Source of the DNA: Paenimyroides tangerinum
Lineage (GTDB): Bacteria; Bacteroidota; Bacteroidia; Flavobacteriales; Flavobacteriaceae
Assembly (NCBI RefSeq): GCF_003865405.1
Contig: NZ_RQVQ01000015.1
Location: 1-64,000, forward strand
Length of the DNA stretch: 64,000 nt
Direction of reading: 5' to 3'
Part shown: piece after piece, positions 52,853-61,552 of the stretch
Position numbering within the stretch: position 1 is the first letter of the stretch
Layout of the letters: each line of letters begins with the position of its first letter
Notes under the pieces: generated by a model
Told to the model about the DNA's origin: nothing
What the model saw: only the letters and a program-made list of their open reading frames with translations
Database searches by the model: none
Position numbers and translations under genes: made by a program

Positions 52853-52943
52853 TGCTTTTGGAAAAAATATTGATTTTTATTTCAACTAATCTTTTTAAAG
52901 CCTCATACTAAGTACATTTCTTTTGATGTTTTTTAGTTGAAGT

Positions 52944-52974
52944 TTTTTAAGCTCACAAGAATTATTTACATTTG
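52944..52974 (+). promoter_or_regulatory. promoter of the 53004 gene
   Basis: TTTT (52944-52947), 19 bases, TACATTTG (52967-52974). One mismatch from full consensus. Confidence 0.65.
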
Positions 52975-53003
52975 CAAAAATATAAAAATAATCTTTAAAA
53001 ACT

Positions 53004-53570
53004 ATGCTTAACAAAAATATTAAATTAGCTATCACTGTTTTATTATTAGCAACTGCTGTTTGGCAATTTACAGAACGAAATATTGGAAACGGTATTTTCT
53101 TGATTTTAATAGCTTTAATCGTTATGTTGTTTTATTTTAAGAATGAGATTCTGATCATGACTCTTTTTAAATTGAGAAAGCAAGATATGGAAGGTGCTAA
53201 GAAAATGTTAGCTAAGATTAAAAATCCTGATGGTGCTTTATTACGTAAACAAAATGGATATTTTAATTATTTAAATGGAATTGTTGTTGCACAAGATAAT
53301 TTAACGTTAGCAGAAAAATATTTTAAACGCGCTGTTGAATTAGGTTTGAACCAAGATGCTGATATGGCAGTTACTAAATTGCAATTAGCAGGTATTGCAT
53401 TTTCAAAAAACAAACAAGCAGAAGGTGCAAAATTAATGGCTGAAGCTGAAGCTTTAGACAAACAAAATATGTTAAAAGACCAAATTTTGATGATGAAAAA
53501 TCAGCTAAAACAGGTTAAAGGACAAAAAGTTCCTATGGGATATAATCACAGCAAAAAGAGAAGTTTTTAA
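53004..53570 (+). CDS. membrane protein with TPR-like C-terminal part
   Basis: 188 residues: two membrane helices (about 7-46), then TPR-like helices (KYFKRAVELGLNQDADMAVT, LMAEAEALDKQNMLKDQIL) and a basic tail GYNHSKKRSF. Flavobacterial membrane protein of unknown function; domain most likely cytoplasmic. It has its own promoter and terminator and is divergent from rpmH. Confidence 0.7.
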   Translation: MLNKNIKLAITVLLLATAVWQFTERNIGNGIFLILIALIVMLFYFKNEILIMTLFKLRKQDMEGAKKMLAKIKNPDGALLRKQNGYFNYLNGIVVAQDNLTLAEKYFKRAVELGLNQDADMAVTKLQLAGIAFSKNKQAEGAKLMAEAEALDKQNMLKDQILMMKNQLKQVKGQKVPMGYNHSKKRSF

Positions 53571-53595
53571 TTTTTCTTTAATATATATCTTAATT

Positions 53596-53622
53596 AAGAC
53601 GCTTTTTCAGCGTCTTTTTTTT
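53596..53622 (+). terminator. terminator of the 53004 gene
   Basis: Stem aagacgct / agcgtctt (53596-53603, 53609-53616) with five-base loop and eight T following. Confidence 0.88.
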
Positions 53623-53654
53623 ATATGTGATTGCTTTTACTTTCTGATTTAGCT

Positions 53655-53662
53655 TACTTTTG
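53655..53662 (+). promoter_or_regulatory. FKBP gene -7 element
   Basis: TACTTTTG, full match to TAnnTTTG, 18 bases before the ATG at 53680. An ATTG lies 21 bases upstream of the box. Confidence 0.5.
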
Positions 53663-53679
53663 TAGAAAAGAAATTTAAA

Positions 53680-54114
53680 ATGGGAGTAGCAGATATTTTA
53701 TTTAAAAGAAAAAAAGAATTAGCAGAGAAAAATCTGAATGAAGGGAATGCTTTTTTAGCTGAAAATGCAAAACGTGAAGGTGTTATTTCATTGCCAAGTG
53801 GATTGCAATACGAAATTATAGTTGAAACAACAGGTGATAAACCATCAGCAACTGATATTGTAACTTGTCATTATCACGGATACAATATTAAGAATGAAGT
53901 TTTTGATAGTTCGGTTGAACGTGGAAAACCTGCTTCATTTGGGCTTAATAAAGTAATCCAAGGTTGGACAGAAGCTTTACAATTAATGTCTGTTGGAAGT
54001 AAATATCGTTTGTTTTTACCAGCACATTTAGCTTATGGTGAACAACAAATTTCAAAAGAAATCGGTCCAAATAGTACATTAATTTTTGAAGTTGAATTAT
54101 TAGGAATCAATTAA
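53680..54114 (+). CDS. FKBP-type peptidyl-prolyl cis-trans isomerase
   Basis: 144 residues: short helical N-terminus then one FKBP domain with LPSGLQYEIIVE, FDSSVERGKPASFGLNKVI, GWTEALQLMSVGSKYRLFLP and LAYGEQ, ending STLIFEVELLGI. Active-site aromatic and acidic residues are present. No signal peptide, so cytoplasmic. Accelerates proline isomerisation during folding. Confidence 0.93.
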   Translation: MGVADILFKRKKELAEKNLNEGNAFLAENAKREGVISLPSGLQYEIIVETTGDKPSATDIVTCHYHGYNIKNEVFDSSVERGKPASFGLNKVIQGWTEALQLMSVGSKYRLFLPAHLAYGEQQISKEIGPNSTLIFEVELLGIN

Positions 54115-54119
54115 TATCT

Positions 54120-54147
54120 AAATCTGCTTTTTAAGTGGATTTTTTTA
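54120..54147 (+). terminator. terminator of the FKBP gene
   Basis: Stem aaatctgctt / aagtggattt (54120-54129, 54133-54142, two G-T pairs), loop ttt, followed by T run. Confidence 0.75.
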
Positions 54148-54216
54148 TGATATAATTATTTTTGCTAATTGGTTTAATTTGATTATATTAGAAATTAATT
54201 GTCATATGTTTTTGTT

Positions 54217-54660
54217 ATGAAAGTTAATAGAAAATATAAAAGAAATTTTTGGGCAGATTTTTTAATGATAATCATCATTTTATTAATCTTTGTTCTGATT
54301 CCATTCGGTTACACGCCTACATTACAAAATTCGTTTACAAATGCATTGTTTATTATTGCTTTTGGAATTTTGCTAATTTACCTTAAAACTAAATTCTTTT
54401 TTGATTGCGTTTCAGTTGATAATAAATTTAAAATAACCTATTATAATAACATGGGGATAGAAAGAAGTTTTTTGATTTCTAATGATTCTAAATTTGTTAT
54501 AATCAGACGAAATTCAATTTTCGGAAAGAAAATTTCTGTTCGTATTTTTCATACTGATGGAGTAGATACGTTTGTAGTTTTAGATGAAGATGTTATTTCA
54601 AAGTTACCAGAAAGTAATTTGGATAATATTTGTGACAAAAATCCATTTAATATCAACTGA
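54217..54660 (+). CDS. small membrane protein, function unknown
   Basis: 147 residues from the ATG of MKVNRKYKRNFWADF; a TTG 18 bases earlier is the only other option. Two membrane helices (about 14-34 and 45-62) and a soluble C-terminal part of about 85 residues with alternating strands (KFKITYYNNMGIERSF, KISVRIFHTDGVDTFVVL), resembling a small PH-like domain. No family recognised. It has a TATTTTTG box at 54157-54164. Confidence 0.6.
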   Translation: MKVNRKYKRNFWADFLMIIIILLIFVLIPFGYTPTLQNSFTNALFIIAFGILLIYLKTKFFFDCVSVDNKFKITYYNNMGIERSFLISNDSKFVIIRRNSIFGKKISVRIFHTDGVDTFVVLDEDVISKLPESNLDNICDKNPFNIN

Positions 54661-54707
54661 AATTTTTATAAAAGAGAAGAACAGGGGAGATGTCTCAGCA
54701 TTCAAAA

Positions 54708-54757
54708 AACTCACTAAGAATATTTTTTTTAAAGATATTTTTAGTGAGTTTAAATTT
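54708..54757 (+). terminator. hairpin terminator before convergent lipoprotein gene
   Basis: Stem aactcactaa / ttagtgagtt (54708-54717, 54741-54750) extended inside by A/T pairs, then a T run. Confidence 0.65.
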
Positions 54758-54843
54758 TTTAAAAGTTTGTTTGATGATTATTTTCTGTTACAATAATAGC
54801 TGTAAAATCGAAATATTAAGACTGCTTTTTATTTAAACGTTTG

Positions 54844-55323
54844 TTATTTTATTCTTTCAAATTTGGTGATATTTTCCGTCTTAATATAAGTGCCTTCAGA
54901 TTCTACTTCAAACATATCGTAAAGATGTAAGCTATTCTCATTTGAAATTAAAATTGTATATGGATATGGATGGTTTTTAATTATTAATTGGTTTCCGTCA
55001 CGAATATACGTTGTTGTTCCTTCTCTTTCTATAGCTTCGTTATTTGCATTTGCAGGTATGTATGAATAATAAGTTACCGTATTATCAGCTTTAAATTCAT
55101 ATCGTTCAATTACTCCATACATACTTCCTTCTTCTTGATCTAGGTTGTCTATTAAAATATTACCATCCATTTCAATTTTCATGTGAGAAGAAACTCCATT
55201 CCATTTTCCTAAAAGAAAATTTTGTTCTTGAACTTTTTCAGTTTCATTGTCTTCTGATGAACATGAAGTTAAAAATGACGCATTAATTAAAAGTAAAGCG
55301 GCTAGAATGATTGTTTTTTTCAT
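54844..55323 (-). CDS. lipocalin-like lipoprotein
   Basis: 159 residues, lipobox FLTSC (about 17-21) after a standard signal. The mature part begins with FLLGKWNGVSSHMKIEMDG and continues with alternating strands (YEFKADNTVTYYSYIP, TTYIRDGNQLIIKN), the pattern of the small lipocalin-like beta-barrels frequent in Bacteroidota (G-x-W motif present as GKWNG). Ligand unknown. Probably in the outer membrane facing the periplasm. Confidence 0.7.
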   Translation of the reverse strand: MKKTIILAALLLINASFLTSCSSEDNETEKVQEQNFLLGKWNGVSSHMKIEMDGNILIDNLDQEEGSMYGVIERYEFKADNTVTYYSYIPANANNEAIEREGTTTYIRDGNQLIIKNHPYPYTILISNENSLHLYDMFEVESEGTYIKTENITKFERIK

Positions 55324-55368
55324 AATTTAAATTTGTAAAAAGAATTGTATTTAATTATAGAACGAAAA

Positions 55369-55393
55369 AAAACCACACAAATTGCGTGGTTTT
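55369..55393. terminator. bidirectional hairpin between ndk and lipoprotein gene
   Basis: Stem aaaaccac / gtggtttt (55369-55376, 55386-55393) with A and T runs, 23 bases after the ndk stop. Confidence 0.75.
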
Positions 55394-55415
55394 ATATTTT
55401 AAAGAAATTCTTTAA

Positions 55416-55835
55416 TTAGAATTGCTCTCTTCCTGCGAAATGGAAAGCAGCTTCGATTTCTGCATTCTCATCAGAATCAGATCCGTGAACAGCGTTTTCA
55501 CCGATAGATTTTGCGTATTTTTTACGGATAGTTCCTTCTGCAGCATCAGCTGGGTTAGTAGCTCCGATTAAAGTACGGAAATCTTCAACAGCGTTATCTT
55601 TTTCTAAGATAGCAGCAACGATTGGACCTCTAGACATGAATTCAACTAATTCTCCGTAGAATGGACGCTCAGCGTGAACTTCGTAGAATTTTTTTGCATC
55701 AGCAACTGTTAATTGAGTTAATTTCATTGCAACGATTCTGAATCCTCCTTCAGCAATCATGTTTAAGATTCCACCAATACTTCCAGCTTCTACAGCGTCT
55801 GGTTTAATCATTGTAAATGTTCTTGTACCTGCCAT
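55416..55835 (-). CDS. ndk: nucleoside diphosphate kinase
   Basis: 139 residues; transfers the gamma phosphate between nucleoside triphosphates and diphosphates. [19 protein letters not shown] at the N-terminus, [17 protein letters not shown] in the middle and the active-site histidine (His117) in [12 protein letters not shown]. Full length, cytoplasmic. A TAATTTTG element lies 24 bases upstream. Confidence 0.97.
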   Translation of the reverse strand: MAGTRTFTMIKPDAVEAGSIGGILNMIAEGGFRIVAMKLTQLTVADAKKFYEVHAERPFYGELVEFMSRGPIVAAILEKDNAVEDFRTLIGATNPADAAEGTIRKKYAKSIGENAVHGSDSDENAEIEAAFHFAGREQF

Positions 55836-55858
55836 TTTAATTAAGTTTAATTTGAATG

Positions 55859-55866
55859 CAAAATTA
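55859..55866 (-). promoter_or_regulatory. ndk -7 element
   Basis: Minus-strand TAATTTTG, full match to TAnnTTTG, 24 bases before ndk; -33 box not evident. Confidence 0.45.
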
Positions 55867-55959
55867 ATATATTTATTTTAATATTATCGAATTAATTCTG
55901 ATTTTAATCTAGCTGATTATTGTCAAAATTTGCCGATTTCTTTTTGCCTTATTTATAGA

Positions 55960-56322
55960 TTATTTTTCTATATTTTCACCAAATTGTAAAATATACCCGT
56001 TATTGTCTTTGATAGCAAATTCTTTCATTCCCCAATCAAAAACTTCTAAATCATATACAATTTCAGTTTCATTTTTTAGTTCTTTCCATAATTTTTCTAC
56101 TTCGTTTACTTGAAAATAAAACGAACCAGAAAAACCAATTTCAGAATCGAAATGCGCATTCGGATAAGCCAACATAATGTCTGTTTCATCCTTATATAGA
56201 GAAGCCCATTGCCAATCTTTATTGAATTCTCTACAAGTAAATCCTAAAACTGTAGTATAAAATGCTACGGTTTCTTCTAAGTTTTTTGTCCATAACATGG
56301 GAATAAGTTTGTTGAATTTCAT
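55960..56322 (-). CDS. VOC (glyoxalase/bleomycin-resistance) family protein
   Basis: 120 residues, one VOC module: LIPMLWTKNLEETVAFYTTV at the start, then FYFQVNEVEKLWKELKNE and FAIKDNNGYILQFGE at the end. The fold usually works as a dimer binding a metal; substrate cannot be predicted. Five bases downstream of the DUF2971 gene, likely one transcript. Confidence 0.85.
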   Translation of the reverse strand: MKFNKLIPMLWTKNLEETVAFYTTVLGFTCREFNKDWQWASLYKDETDIMLAYPNAHFDSEIGFSGSFYFQVNEVEKLWKELKNETEIVYDLEVFDWGMKEFAIKDNNGYILQFGENIEK

Positions 56323-56327
56323 TTTAT

Positions 56328-57023
56328 CTAAATTAAAATATCACTTTCTAGATCAGAATGTTCAATGGTGAAATTAAATCCTAAACGTTCTACAATTTCA
56401 ATAACTAGTTTTTTATACCAATTTTCTGATTTCGGATGAATGTATAATTTATCAACCATTTCGTTGATATCAATTAGAACTTTTACGCCTTCGTTTACAT
56501 TCATTTCTAAATGCGAAACATCTGTGATTACTCGAACTTCATGTTCATACTGAAAACTTTTTCGTTTGAATAAAAAAGGGAAAAAATCATCATCAAACGG
56601 AATGTGTTCTTTTTTGTAATCGATGTAGTTTACTTCACCAATAAACTGATAGGCTTTGGGTTCTATCATTGCTTTTTTCAATCTTCCAATAGTTGACTGA
56701 ATAGCCAAACCTTCGTTATTTTTTGTAAAAACTTGCCACATCGCATAACTTTCGTATGAATTGGCGTGCCAACTACTGATCACAATATTTTTACGTTTAG
56801 ATTTATAAGCGTCTAAATATTCGGGGTTGTCTTCCAAAAGTTTTTTGATTTCTTGATAAGTAGGTTCGCTAAAAGTTCCTTCGTACTGGTCTTCAAACTT
56901 ATCAGAACGCGACATAAACATGCGCTTAGATAAAAGTAAATCTAAGAATTTTGATAAATCTAAATACTTCCAAATAATGGTTTCATCAGACGGAATATGA
57001 AGTTTGGTATTTTCTTGAAACAT
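56328..57023 (-). CDS. DUF2971 domain protein
   Basis: 231 residues; DUF2971 motifs WKYLDLSKFLDLLLSKRMFM, SRSDKFEDQYEGTFSEP and YESYAMWQVFTKNNEGLAIQ. Cytoplasmic, function of family unknown; members sometimes occur in defence or mobile islands, but nothing nearby supports that here. First of a two-gene unit with the VOC gene. Confidence 0.82.
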   Translation of the reverse strand: MFQENTKLHIPSDETIIWKYLDLSKFLDLLLSKRMFMSRSDKFEDQYEGTFSEPTYQEIKKLLEDNPEYLDAYKSKRKNIVISSWHANSYESYAMWQVFTKNNEGLAIQSTIGRLKKAMIEPKAYQFIGEVNYIDYKKEHIPFDDDFFPFLFKRKSFQYEHEVRVITDVSHLEMNVNEGVKVLIDINEMVDKLYIHPKSENWYKKLVIEIVERLGFNFTIEHSDLESDILI

Positions 57024-57044
57024 GTTTTTAGTATTGAGTTAATG

Positions 57045-57096
57045 GAAAATAGAGAAAAGAAAATAGAGAAATGAAAATAGAGAAAAGAAGCTAGAG
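57045..57096. repeat. 14-base tandem repeat, 3.7 copies
   Basis: Units gaaaatagagaaaa, gaaaatagagaaat, gaaaatagagaaaa, then partial gaagctagag, head to tail directly upstream of the DUF2971 gene. Simple purine-rich repeat, likely variable in length between strains. Confidence 0.85.
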
Positions 57097-57253
57097 TTTT
57101 ATCTTTCGAACATTCTCTTAGTTAAGTACATAATATTTTTATTTCAATGACTTTCATAGTAAAATTTTGACATGCTAAACATGTTTAACTTCGTTGAGTC
57201 ATAGCTCGATTCAGTTTCTTATCTTAAAAAAAAATTTTCTTAATTACTTAATG

Positions 57254-57283
57254 TGATTCCTTGTCAAGCACGGAATGACAGTT
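57254..57283. repeat. short palindromic extragenic element
   Basis: attcc ttgtcaagcac ggaat with an inner cttg-t-caag palindrome. Similar 'cattccgtgcttgac' strings are often scattered in bacterial intergenic DNA; whether it is dispersed in this genome cannot be told from one window. Confidence 0.35.
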
Positions 57284-57417
57284 TGAAATATTTTTTATTT
57301 TTTTTCAAAACTTAATTGATTTTATTTCAACCGATTGAATTATTTTTCTCATTATTCATTTCAACTAATTAAAATTTCTTGATAACTTTAAAACTTTAAG
57401 ACATTCGACTTTCCGAC

Positions 57418-58599
57418 TTATTTTATATTCAACAATCGAATGGCTAAATCGATATCATTTTCTGTTCCAGTATGTTTTTTAGGTTCGTCAGAAAGTTTAA
57501 CAACACCCGTCCAATCTGCATTTTCAGGTTTTGCTTCGGTTAGTTTCAAAACAATATTCATTGGTTTTAAACCTACATCGTTTGTTAAATCAGTTCCAAT
57601 TCCAAATGACATTCCAATTCTACCTCTACAATGTTCGGTAATGCGTTCTACTTTATCGTAATTCAAACCATCAGAAAAAATAATGGTTTTAGTTAGCGGA
57701 TTAATTCCTAATTTTTGATAATGTGCAATGGTTTTATCTCCAAATTCTAAAGCATCACCTGAATCGTGACGCACACCGTCAAAAAGTTTAGCAAATTTTT
57801 TATCGAATTGTTGAAAGAAAACTTCGGTTGTGTAAGTATCGGTTAAGGCAATCCCTAAATCGCCACGATAAACATCTGTCCAATGTTCCAAACCAACGCT
57901 ATTCGCCATTTTGTAACCATATTTCGCGGCATGAAACATAAACCATTCATGAGCATGCGTTCCAATCGGTTTGGTTTTGTATTTCATTGCCAAATGCACA
58001 TTACTGGTTCCGATAAAAGTGCCTTCGCCTTTTTCTTTTAAAGTACGTACAACCAAATCATGTATATTAAACGAATGACGACGACGTGTTCCAAATTCGG
58101 CAAAAACAATATTTAAGTTTCTGTATTTGGTAATTTTATCTTCAACGGTTTTAATAACCAATTCGTCTGATTGGCGGGTTTGATTGGTTTCTAAATAAAA
58201 CAATTCACAGATTAAAGCCATAATCGGAACTTCCCACAAAATAGTTCGATACCAGAAACCTTCAATACTCACTTTTAATTCAGTTCCGTTTTGTTCTATC
58301 GTAACTTCAGTCGGATCATATGTGTAGCCTTGTAAAAAATCTAAATAAGTTGGGTCAAGATACGGACAGGTTTCTCTAAGGAATTCTTTTTCTTGTTTGG
58401 TTAATTTAAGATTCGCCATTTCATTTATGGCTTCGCGTAAACCATTTGAAAAATTTTCTGGAAACTCATGTTTACCACGATTGATAAATTGATAACGTGC
58501 TTTTGCATAAGGAAATAATTTTATTACCGCATGTTGCATCGTAAATTTATAAAAGTCATTATCTAAGATAGATGGTGAAATTCTATTATTATCTAGCAT
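57418..58599 (-). CDS. pncB: nicotinate phosphoribosyltransferase
   Basis: 393 residues; converts nicotinate and PRPP to nicotinate mononucleotide in NAD salvage. Family hallmarks: SILDNDFYKFTMQHAVIKLF near the start, FAEFGTRRRHSF, IGTSNVHLAMKYKTKPIGTH AHEW (split) with the phosphorylatable His region, and VRHDSGDALEFGDK. Normal length for PncB. No adjacent NAD gene. Confidence 0.95.
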   Translation of the reverse strand: MLDNNRISPSILDNDFYKFTMQHAVIKLFPYAKARYQFINRGKHEFPENFSNGLREAINEMANLKLTKQEKEFLRETCPYLDPTYLDFLQGYTYDPTEVTIEQNGTELKVSIEGFWYRTILWEVPIMALICELFYLETNQTRQSDELVIKTVEDKITKYRNLNIVFAEFGTRRRHSFNIHDLVVRTLKEKGEGTFIGTSNVHLAMKYKTKPIGTHAHEWFMFHAAKYGYKMANSVGLEHWTDVYRGDLGIALTDTYTTEVFFQQFDKKFAKLFDGVRHDSGDALEFGDKTIAHYQKLGINPLTKTIIFSDGLNYDKVERITEHCRGRIGMSFGIGTDLTNDVGLKPMNIVLKLTEAKPENADWTGVVKLSDEPKKHTGTENDIDLAIRLLNIK

Positions 58600-58680
58600 A
58601 TTTTTCTGAATTTACATTAAAGATAATCATTCGATTTGAATATCGTTTATATCTAAAAGTAAATTCTTTTAAAAAAGAAA

Positions 58681-58700
58681 AACCTGCTGAGAAGCAGGTT
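58681..58700 (-). terminator. terminator of the DUF2975-XRE operon
   Basis: Stem aacctgct / agcaggtt (58681-58688, 58693-58700) that includes the xre stop codon; on the minus strand it is followed by a T-rich run. Confidence 0.85.
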
Positions 58701-58911
58701 AATCATTATCGGGAATAAATTCTAAAATATCACCTGGTTGGCAATTTAATTCTTTACATATTGCTTCTAAAGTAGAAAAACGAATTGCTTTTGCCTTCCC
58801 AGTTTTTAAAATGGAGAGGTTAGCAGTTGTAATTCCGATTTTATCGGCGAGTTCTTGCGATTGCATTTTGCGTTTCGCAAGCATTACATCAAGGTTTACG
58901 ATTATAGCCAT
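58699..58911 (-). CDS. small XRE/YozG-type transcriptional regulator
   Basis: 70 residues, a single helix-turn-helix: VNLDVMLAKRKMQSQELADK then IGITTANLSILKTGKAKAIR and FSTLEAICKELNCQPGDILEF. This is the YozG type that in many Firmicutes and Bacteroidota is encoded next to a DUF2975 membrane protein, and the pair is thought to act together in sensing. Start is the ATG at 58911; it overlaps the serine hydrolase stop by 23 bases, so translation is probably coupled. Last gene of the operon. Confidence 0.9.
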   Translation of the reverse strand: MAIIVNLDVMLAKRKMQSQELADKIGITTANLSILKTGKAKAIRFSTLEAICKELNCQPGDILEFIPDND

Positions 58912-59983
58912 CAACTATTTTTTTAAGTTGCATAAGTAATTCTTGTTGCAATTGATAAATCGCATTTACCTGATTGTCTTCTGCAGCATTTGCAAAAATA
59001 GTAATTCCGATTTGTTGTTCCGGTAATAAAATAGCATGTGTGTAAAAAGTTCCTGTACTTCCGTCATGAAAACTTAAATTTTGACCGTTTTGTTTTCCAT
59101 TTCCCCAACCGTAACTCATGCCTTCTTTTTCGTAATGCATCTTTTGAAACGATTCGTTTTTGTTATTTATTTCTTGAATGTGTTTGTAAAGCCAAGCTGA
59201 ATAATCTTCGATATTCATTGATAAATCGCCAGCGGCTAACATATATTCAGGTAAATTGTAATCGTGAGTTGGAGATAAAGCCGTGAATTTGTTGTTTTCT
59301 GTCCAATGTCCCCAAGCATTTTTCGTGTCTTTTTTGTTTGGAAATCCAAAGCTATAATCCCAATTATTTGATTTTAAATAAGAAGATAAAATCTCTTCAA
59401 ACGATTTGTTTTCTACTTTTTCAATCATCATTGATGCTAAAACATAACCCGCATTTGAATATGTTCCTTTTTCTGTTGTTGGGAGTTTTAATAATTGTTC
59501 TGCGAATTCAATTCTTTTCTCAGATGGATTTTCTTTTGTAATTTTTATCAATTCCATTTGCAAACCAGAAGTGAATGGTTGTACTTGAGCTTCGTGTGCT
59601 AATAAATCGGCTAAAGTAATTTGGTGGTAAACTTTGTTTGATTCGTTTTTTAAGTTCGGATAAACATCAAAAAATTTCGTTTCTAAACTTAATTTGCCAT
59701 TTTCAATAGCTTGAAAAACTAAAAACGAAGTGAACGCTTTTGTATTTGAACCGATATGAAATAAAGTTTTCTGATTTATTTTTACATCACTTTCATTTGA
59801 AATCGTTCCTGCAACACCATAATAAATGGTGTCTTGATAGATTGCAGCTGCAGCTAATCCAGGAATTTTTGATTCCAAAATTTTCTGTTCAAGTATTTTG
59901 TTGAAAGCTGTATTTTGTTTGAATTCTTGTGCCATTGGAAGTTGTGAAATGAAAAGTACACAAATTGAGAATATTTTTTTCAT
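58889..59983 (-). CDS. secreted serine hydrolase, beta-lactamase/PBP4-like family
   Basis: 364 residues: signal peptide (1-18, ending PMAQ) then a class C beta-lactamase-type fold with the SxxK motif GSNTKAFTSFL (about 78), the YxN motif YSNAGY (about 175) and HDGSTG (about 310) in place of KTG. Such proteins are esterases or D-peptidases in the periplasm; true antibiotic hydrolysis is unlikely to be predictable. It lies between the last DUF2975 gene (three-base gap) and xre, an intruder in a usually direct DUF2975-XRE pair. Confidence 0.88.
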   Translation of the reverse strand: MKKIFSICVLFISQLPMAQEFKQNTAFNKILEQKILESKIPGLAAAAIYQDTIYYGVAGTISNESDVKINQKTLFHIGSNTKAFTSFLVFQAIENGKLSLETKFFDVYPNLKNESNKVYHQITLADLLAHEAQVQPFTSGLQMELIKITKENPSEKRIEFAEQLLKLPTTEKGTYSNAGYVLASMMIEKVENKSFEEILSSYLKSNNWDYSFGFPNKKDTKNAWGHWTENNKFTALSPTHDYNLPEYMLAAGDLSMNIEDYSAWLYKHIQEINNKNESFQKMHYEKEGMSYGWGNGKQNGQNLSFHDGSTGTFYTHAILLPEQQIGITIFANAAEDNQVNAIYQLQQELLMQLKKIVDGYNRKP

Positions 59984-59986
59984 GAG

Positions 59987-60505
59987 TTATATTGTTAGTT
60001 CGTTTTCTTGTTTTTGTTGAAGTCCTAATTCAAAAGCTTTGCCTATGCATAATAAAAGTAAACCTATCATACATTTATAGAATGTGGCTAAGAAAACGTC
60101 AATTATATTAATATCTGTGAGTAAGTTGATTGTATAGTTGTTGTTTATGAATAGTAAGATATATTCGCAAATAACCTGCTCTATAATATAAATTGAAATA
60201 AAAAGATATCCAATCTGCTTAATGTATTTCGAGTTTGTCAATGAAAAATATTCTCTTTTTGTAAAATTATTTACTAATGTTCTCATTTTCTTTAGCATTA
60301 TTAGATATAACGGCACAGCAATTATCGCAAAATAAAATTCGATTGAAAACATATAATTAAAATCTTCTCCAAAGTCTGTTTTTATTGCGTTCGTAAATAT
60401 TGGAAAAATATCAAACCATAAGAAACATAAAAACACAAAAAATAAGCTAAAAAAGATAATGAAGAAATAATAGTTTGCTGATAATAATATTTTAAGTAGT
60501 TTCAT
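59987..60505 (-). CDS. DUF2975 membrane protein, paralogue 4
   Basis: 172 residues, four membrane helices: about 8-35, 45-65, 90-115 and 135-160. It ends GLQQKQENELTI, the tail shared by all four paralogues. DUF2975 proteins are small four-helix membrane proteins of unknown activity that accompany YozG-type regulators. Fourth in the operon, three bases after paralogue 3 and before the serine hydrolase. Confidence 0.8.
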   Translation of the reverse strand: MKLLKILLSANYYFFIIFFSLFFVFLCFLWFDIFPIFTNAIKTDFGEDFNYMFSIEFYFAIIAVPLYLIMLKKMRTLVNNFTKREYFSLTNSKYIKQIGYLFISIYIIEQVICEYILLFINNNYTINLLTDINIIDVFLATFYKCMIGLLLLCIGKAFELGLQQKQENELTI

Positions 60506-60508
60506 AAG

Positions 60509-61009
60509 CTATATCGTTAGTTCGTTTTCTTGTTTTTGTTTTAGAACTTCTTTTAGAATTACTGCAAATGCATTAAAAATAGTTCCTAGAAACATGAAGA
60601 ATAGAGGATGAATATTAAACCAATAATTTGGAGTTTGGTATAATTCAGACGGTTTTACAAATCTTGTCGTTAGAATTGCTATGGCACTTAAAACGTATAA
60701 AATGGTACAAATATTTTTTAATAAATTAATGATTTCATTACTATATATTGTTCCGTTTTTGAACTGATTTGAAATTTTAAAGAATAAAAAAACAGGGATT
60801 AATAAAGCAATATTTAGCAACTGATAAGTTGTTGCTATGAATTTATCTGTTTGTGTATAGAATTGATATTTAAGAGAACTGAATGCAGAAAATTCAAGTT
60901 GAATTACATTCCAAATGTTTAGTATTTCAAGAAATGAATAAATACAATTTGCGAGTACTAAAACACCAATTAGGATTGTGTAAGTTTTTAAGGTTCTAAA
61001 ATCTTTCAT
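60509..61009 (-). CDS. DUF2975 membrane protein, paralogue 3
   Basis: 166 residues, four membrane helices (FRTLKTYTILIGVLVLANCI at the start; NIALLIPVFLFFKISNQFKN in the second), ends LKQKQENELTI. Its body differs considerably from the neighbours, while the last ten residues and the three-base gap cttATG are the same. Function unknown. Confidence 0.82.
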   Translation of the reverse strand: MKDFRTLKTYTILIGVLVLANCIYSFLEILNIWNVIQLEFSAFSSLKYQFYTQTDKFIATTYQLLNIALLIPVFLFFKISNQFKNGTIYSNEIINLLKNICTILYVLSAIAILTTRFVKPSELYQTPNYWFNIHPLFFMFLGTIFNAFAVILKEVLKQKQENELTI

Positions 61010-61012
61010 AAG

Positions 61013-61549
61013 TTATATAGTTAATTCGTTTTCTTGTTTTTGTTTGAGTGCTTCTTTAAAAACTTGACTCAATACCAAAAAGAAAAATCCGATTATTAAA
61101 CTTCCTAATGGTGAATCTAATTTTTCTAAGACAGAACTCGAAAAATCCGTTGAATTGGTAATATCTTTTGCCGAATGAATTGAGAATATTTTTCCGAGGA
61201 TTAGAATAGCTATATAATTCGTTATAAAAATGATTCCAATTTTTTTAAATCGTTTTATAATTGATAAATCAAAAAAGATTCGTTTTTCAAATTTTCTAAC
61301 ACATAAATTAAATAAGGTGATTGCATAAAAATACAGTACATAAATACCTAAACAAAGCACCATAAATGTAAGTAAATATGTTTTTTGTGAATCTTTATGA
61401 ATTTCTTTTCCCATAAATTCAATAAACCAAGTTTCACTATAACTAGAAGTAAATTCACTATAAACCAATATTCCAAAGAAAATGGTTAGTAATAGCATAC
61501 TTGCCCACAGGAAATGTGATAACCAACCAAATATTTTTAATGTTCTCAT
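61013..61549 (-). CDS. DUF2975 membrane protein, paralogue 2
   Basis: 178 residues, four membrane helices. Starts MRTLKIFGWLSHFLWASMLL and ends GSLIIGFFFLVLSQVFKEAL then KQKQENELTI; the GLIIGFFFLVxSxVF helix is shared with paralogue 1 (GLIIGLFFLVMSKVF) and is the DUF2975 core signature. Function unknown. Confidence 0.83.
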   Translation of the reverse strand: MRTLKIFGWLSHFLWASMLLLTIFFGILVYSEFTSSYSETWFIEFMGKEIHKDSQKTYLLTFMVLCLGIYVLYFYAITLFNLCVRKFEKRIFFDLSIIKRFKKIGIIFITNYIAILILGKIFSIHSAKDITNSTDFSSSVLEKLDSPLGSLIIGFFFLVLSQVFKEALKQKQENELTI

Positions 61550-61552
61550 AAG

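Larger units (their letters stand above)
57024..57417. other. intergenic region with two repeat elements
   Basis: 394 bases without a gene. Holds a 14-base tandem repeat at 57045-57096 and a short palindromic element at 57254-57283; the rest is AT-rich and unremarkable. Confidence 0.6.

Noticed and set aside
54584-54796. 70-codon frame at the end of the 54217 gene
   Set aside because: Overlaps the membrane-protein gene in another frame and runs through a terminator hairpin; no family resemblance.
58889-59983. True beta-lactamase resistance gene
   Set aside because: Motifs fit the broad serine hydrolase/PBP4-like family with HDGSTG instead of KTG; no ground to claim antibiotic hydrolysis.
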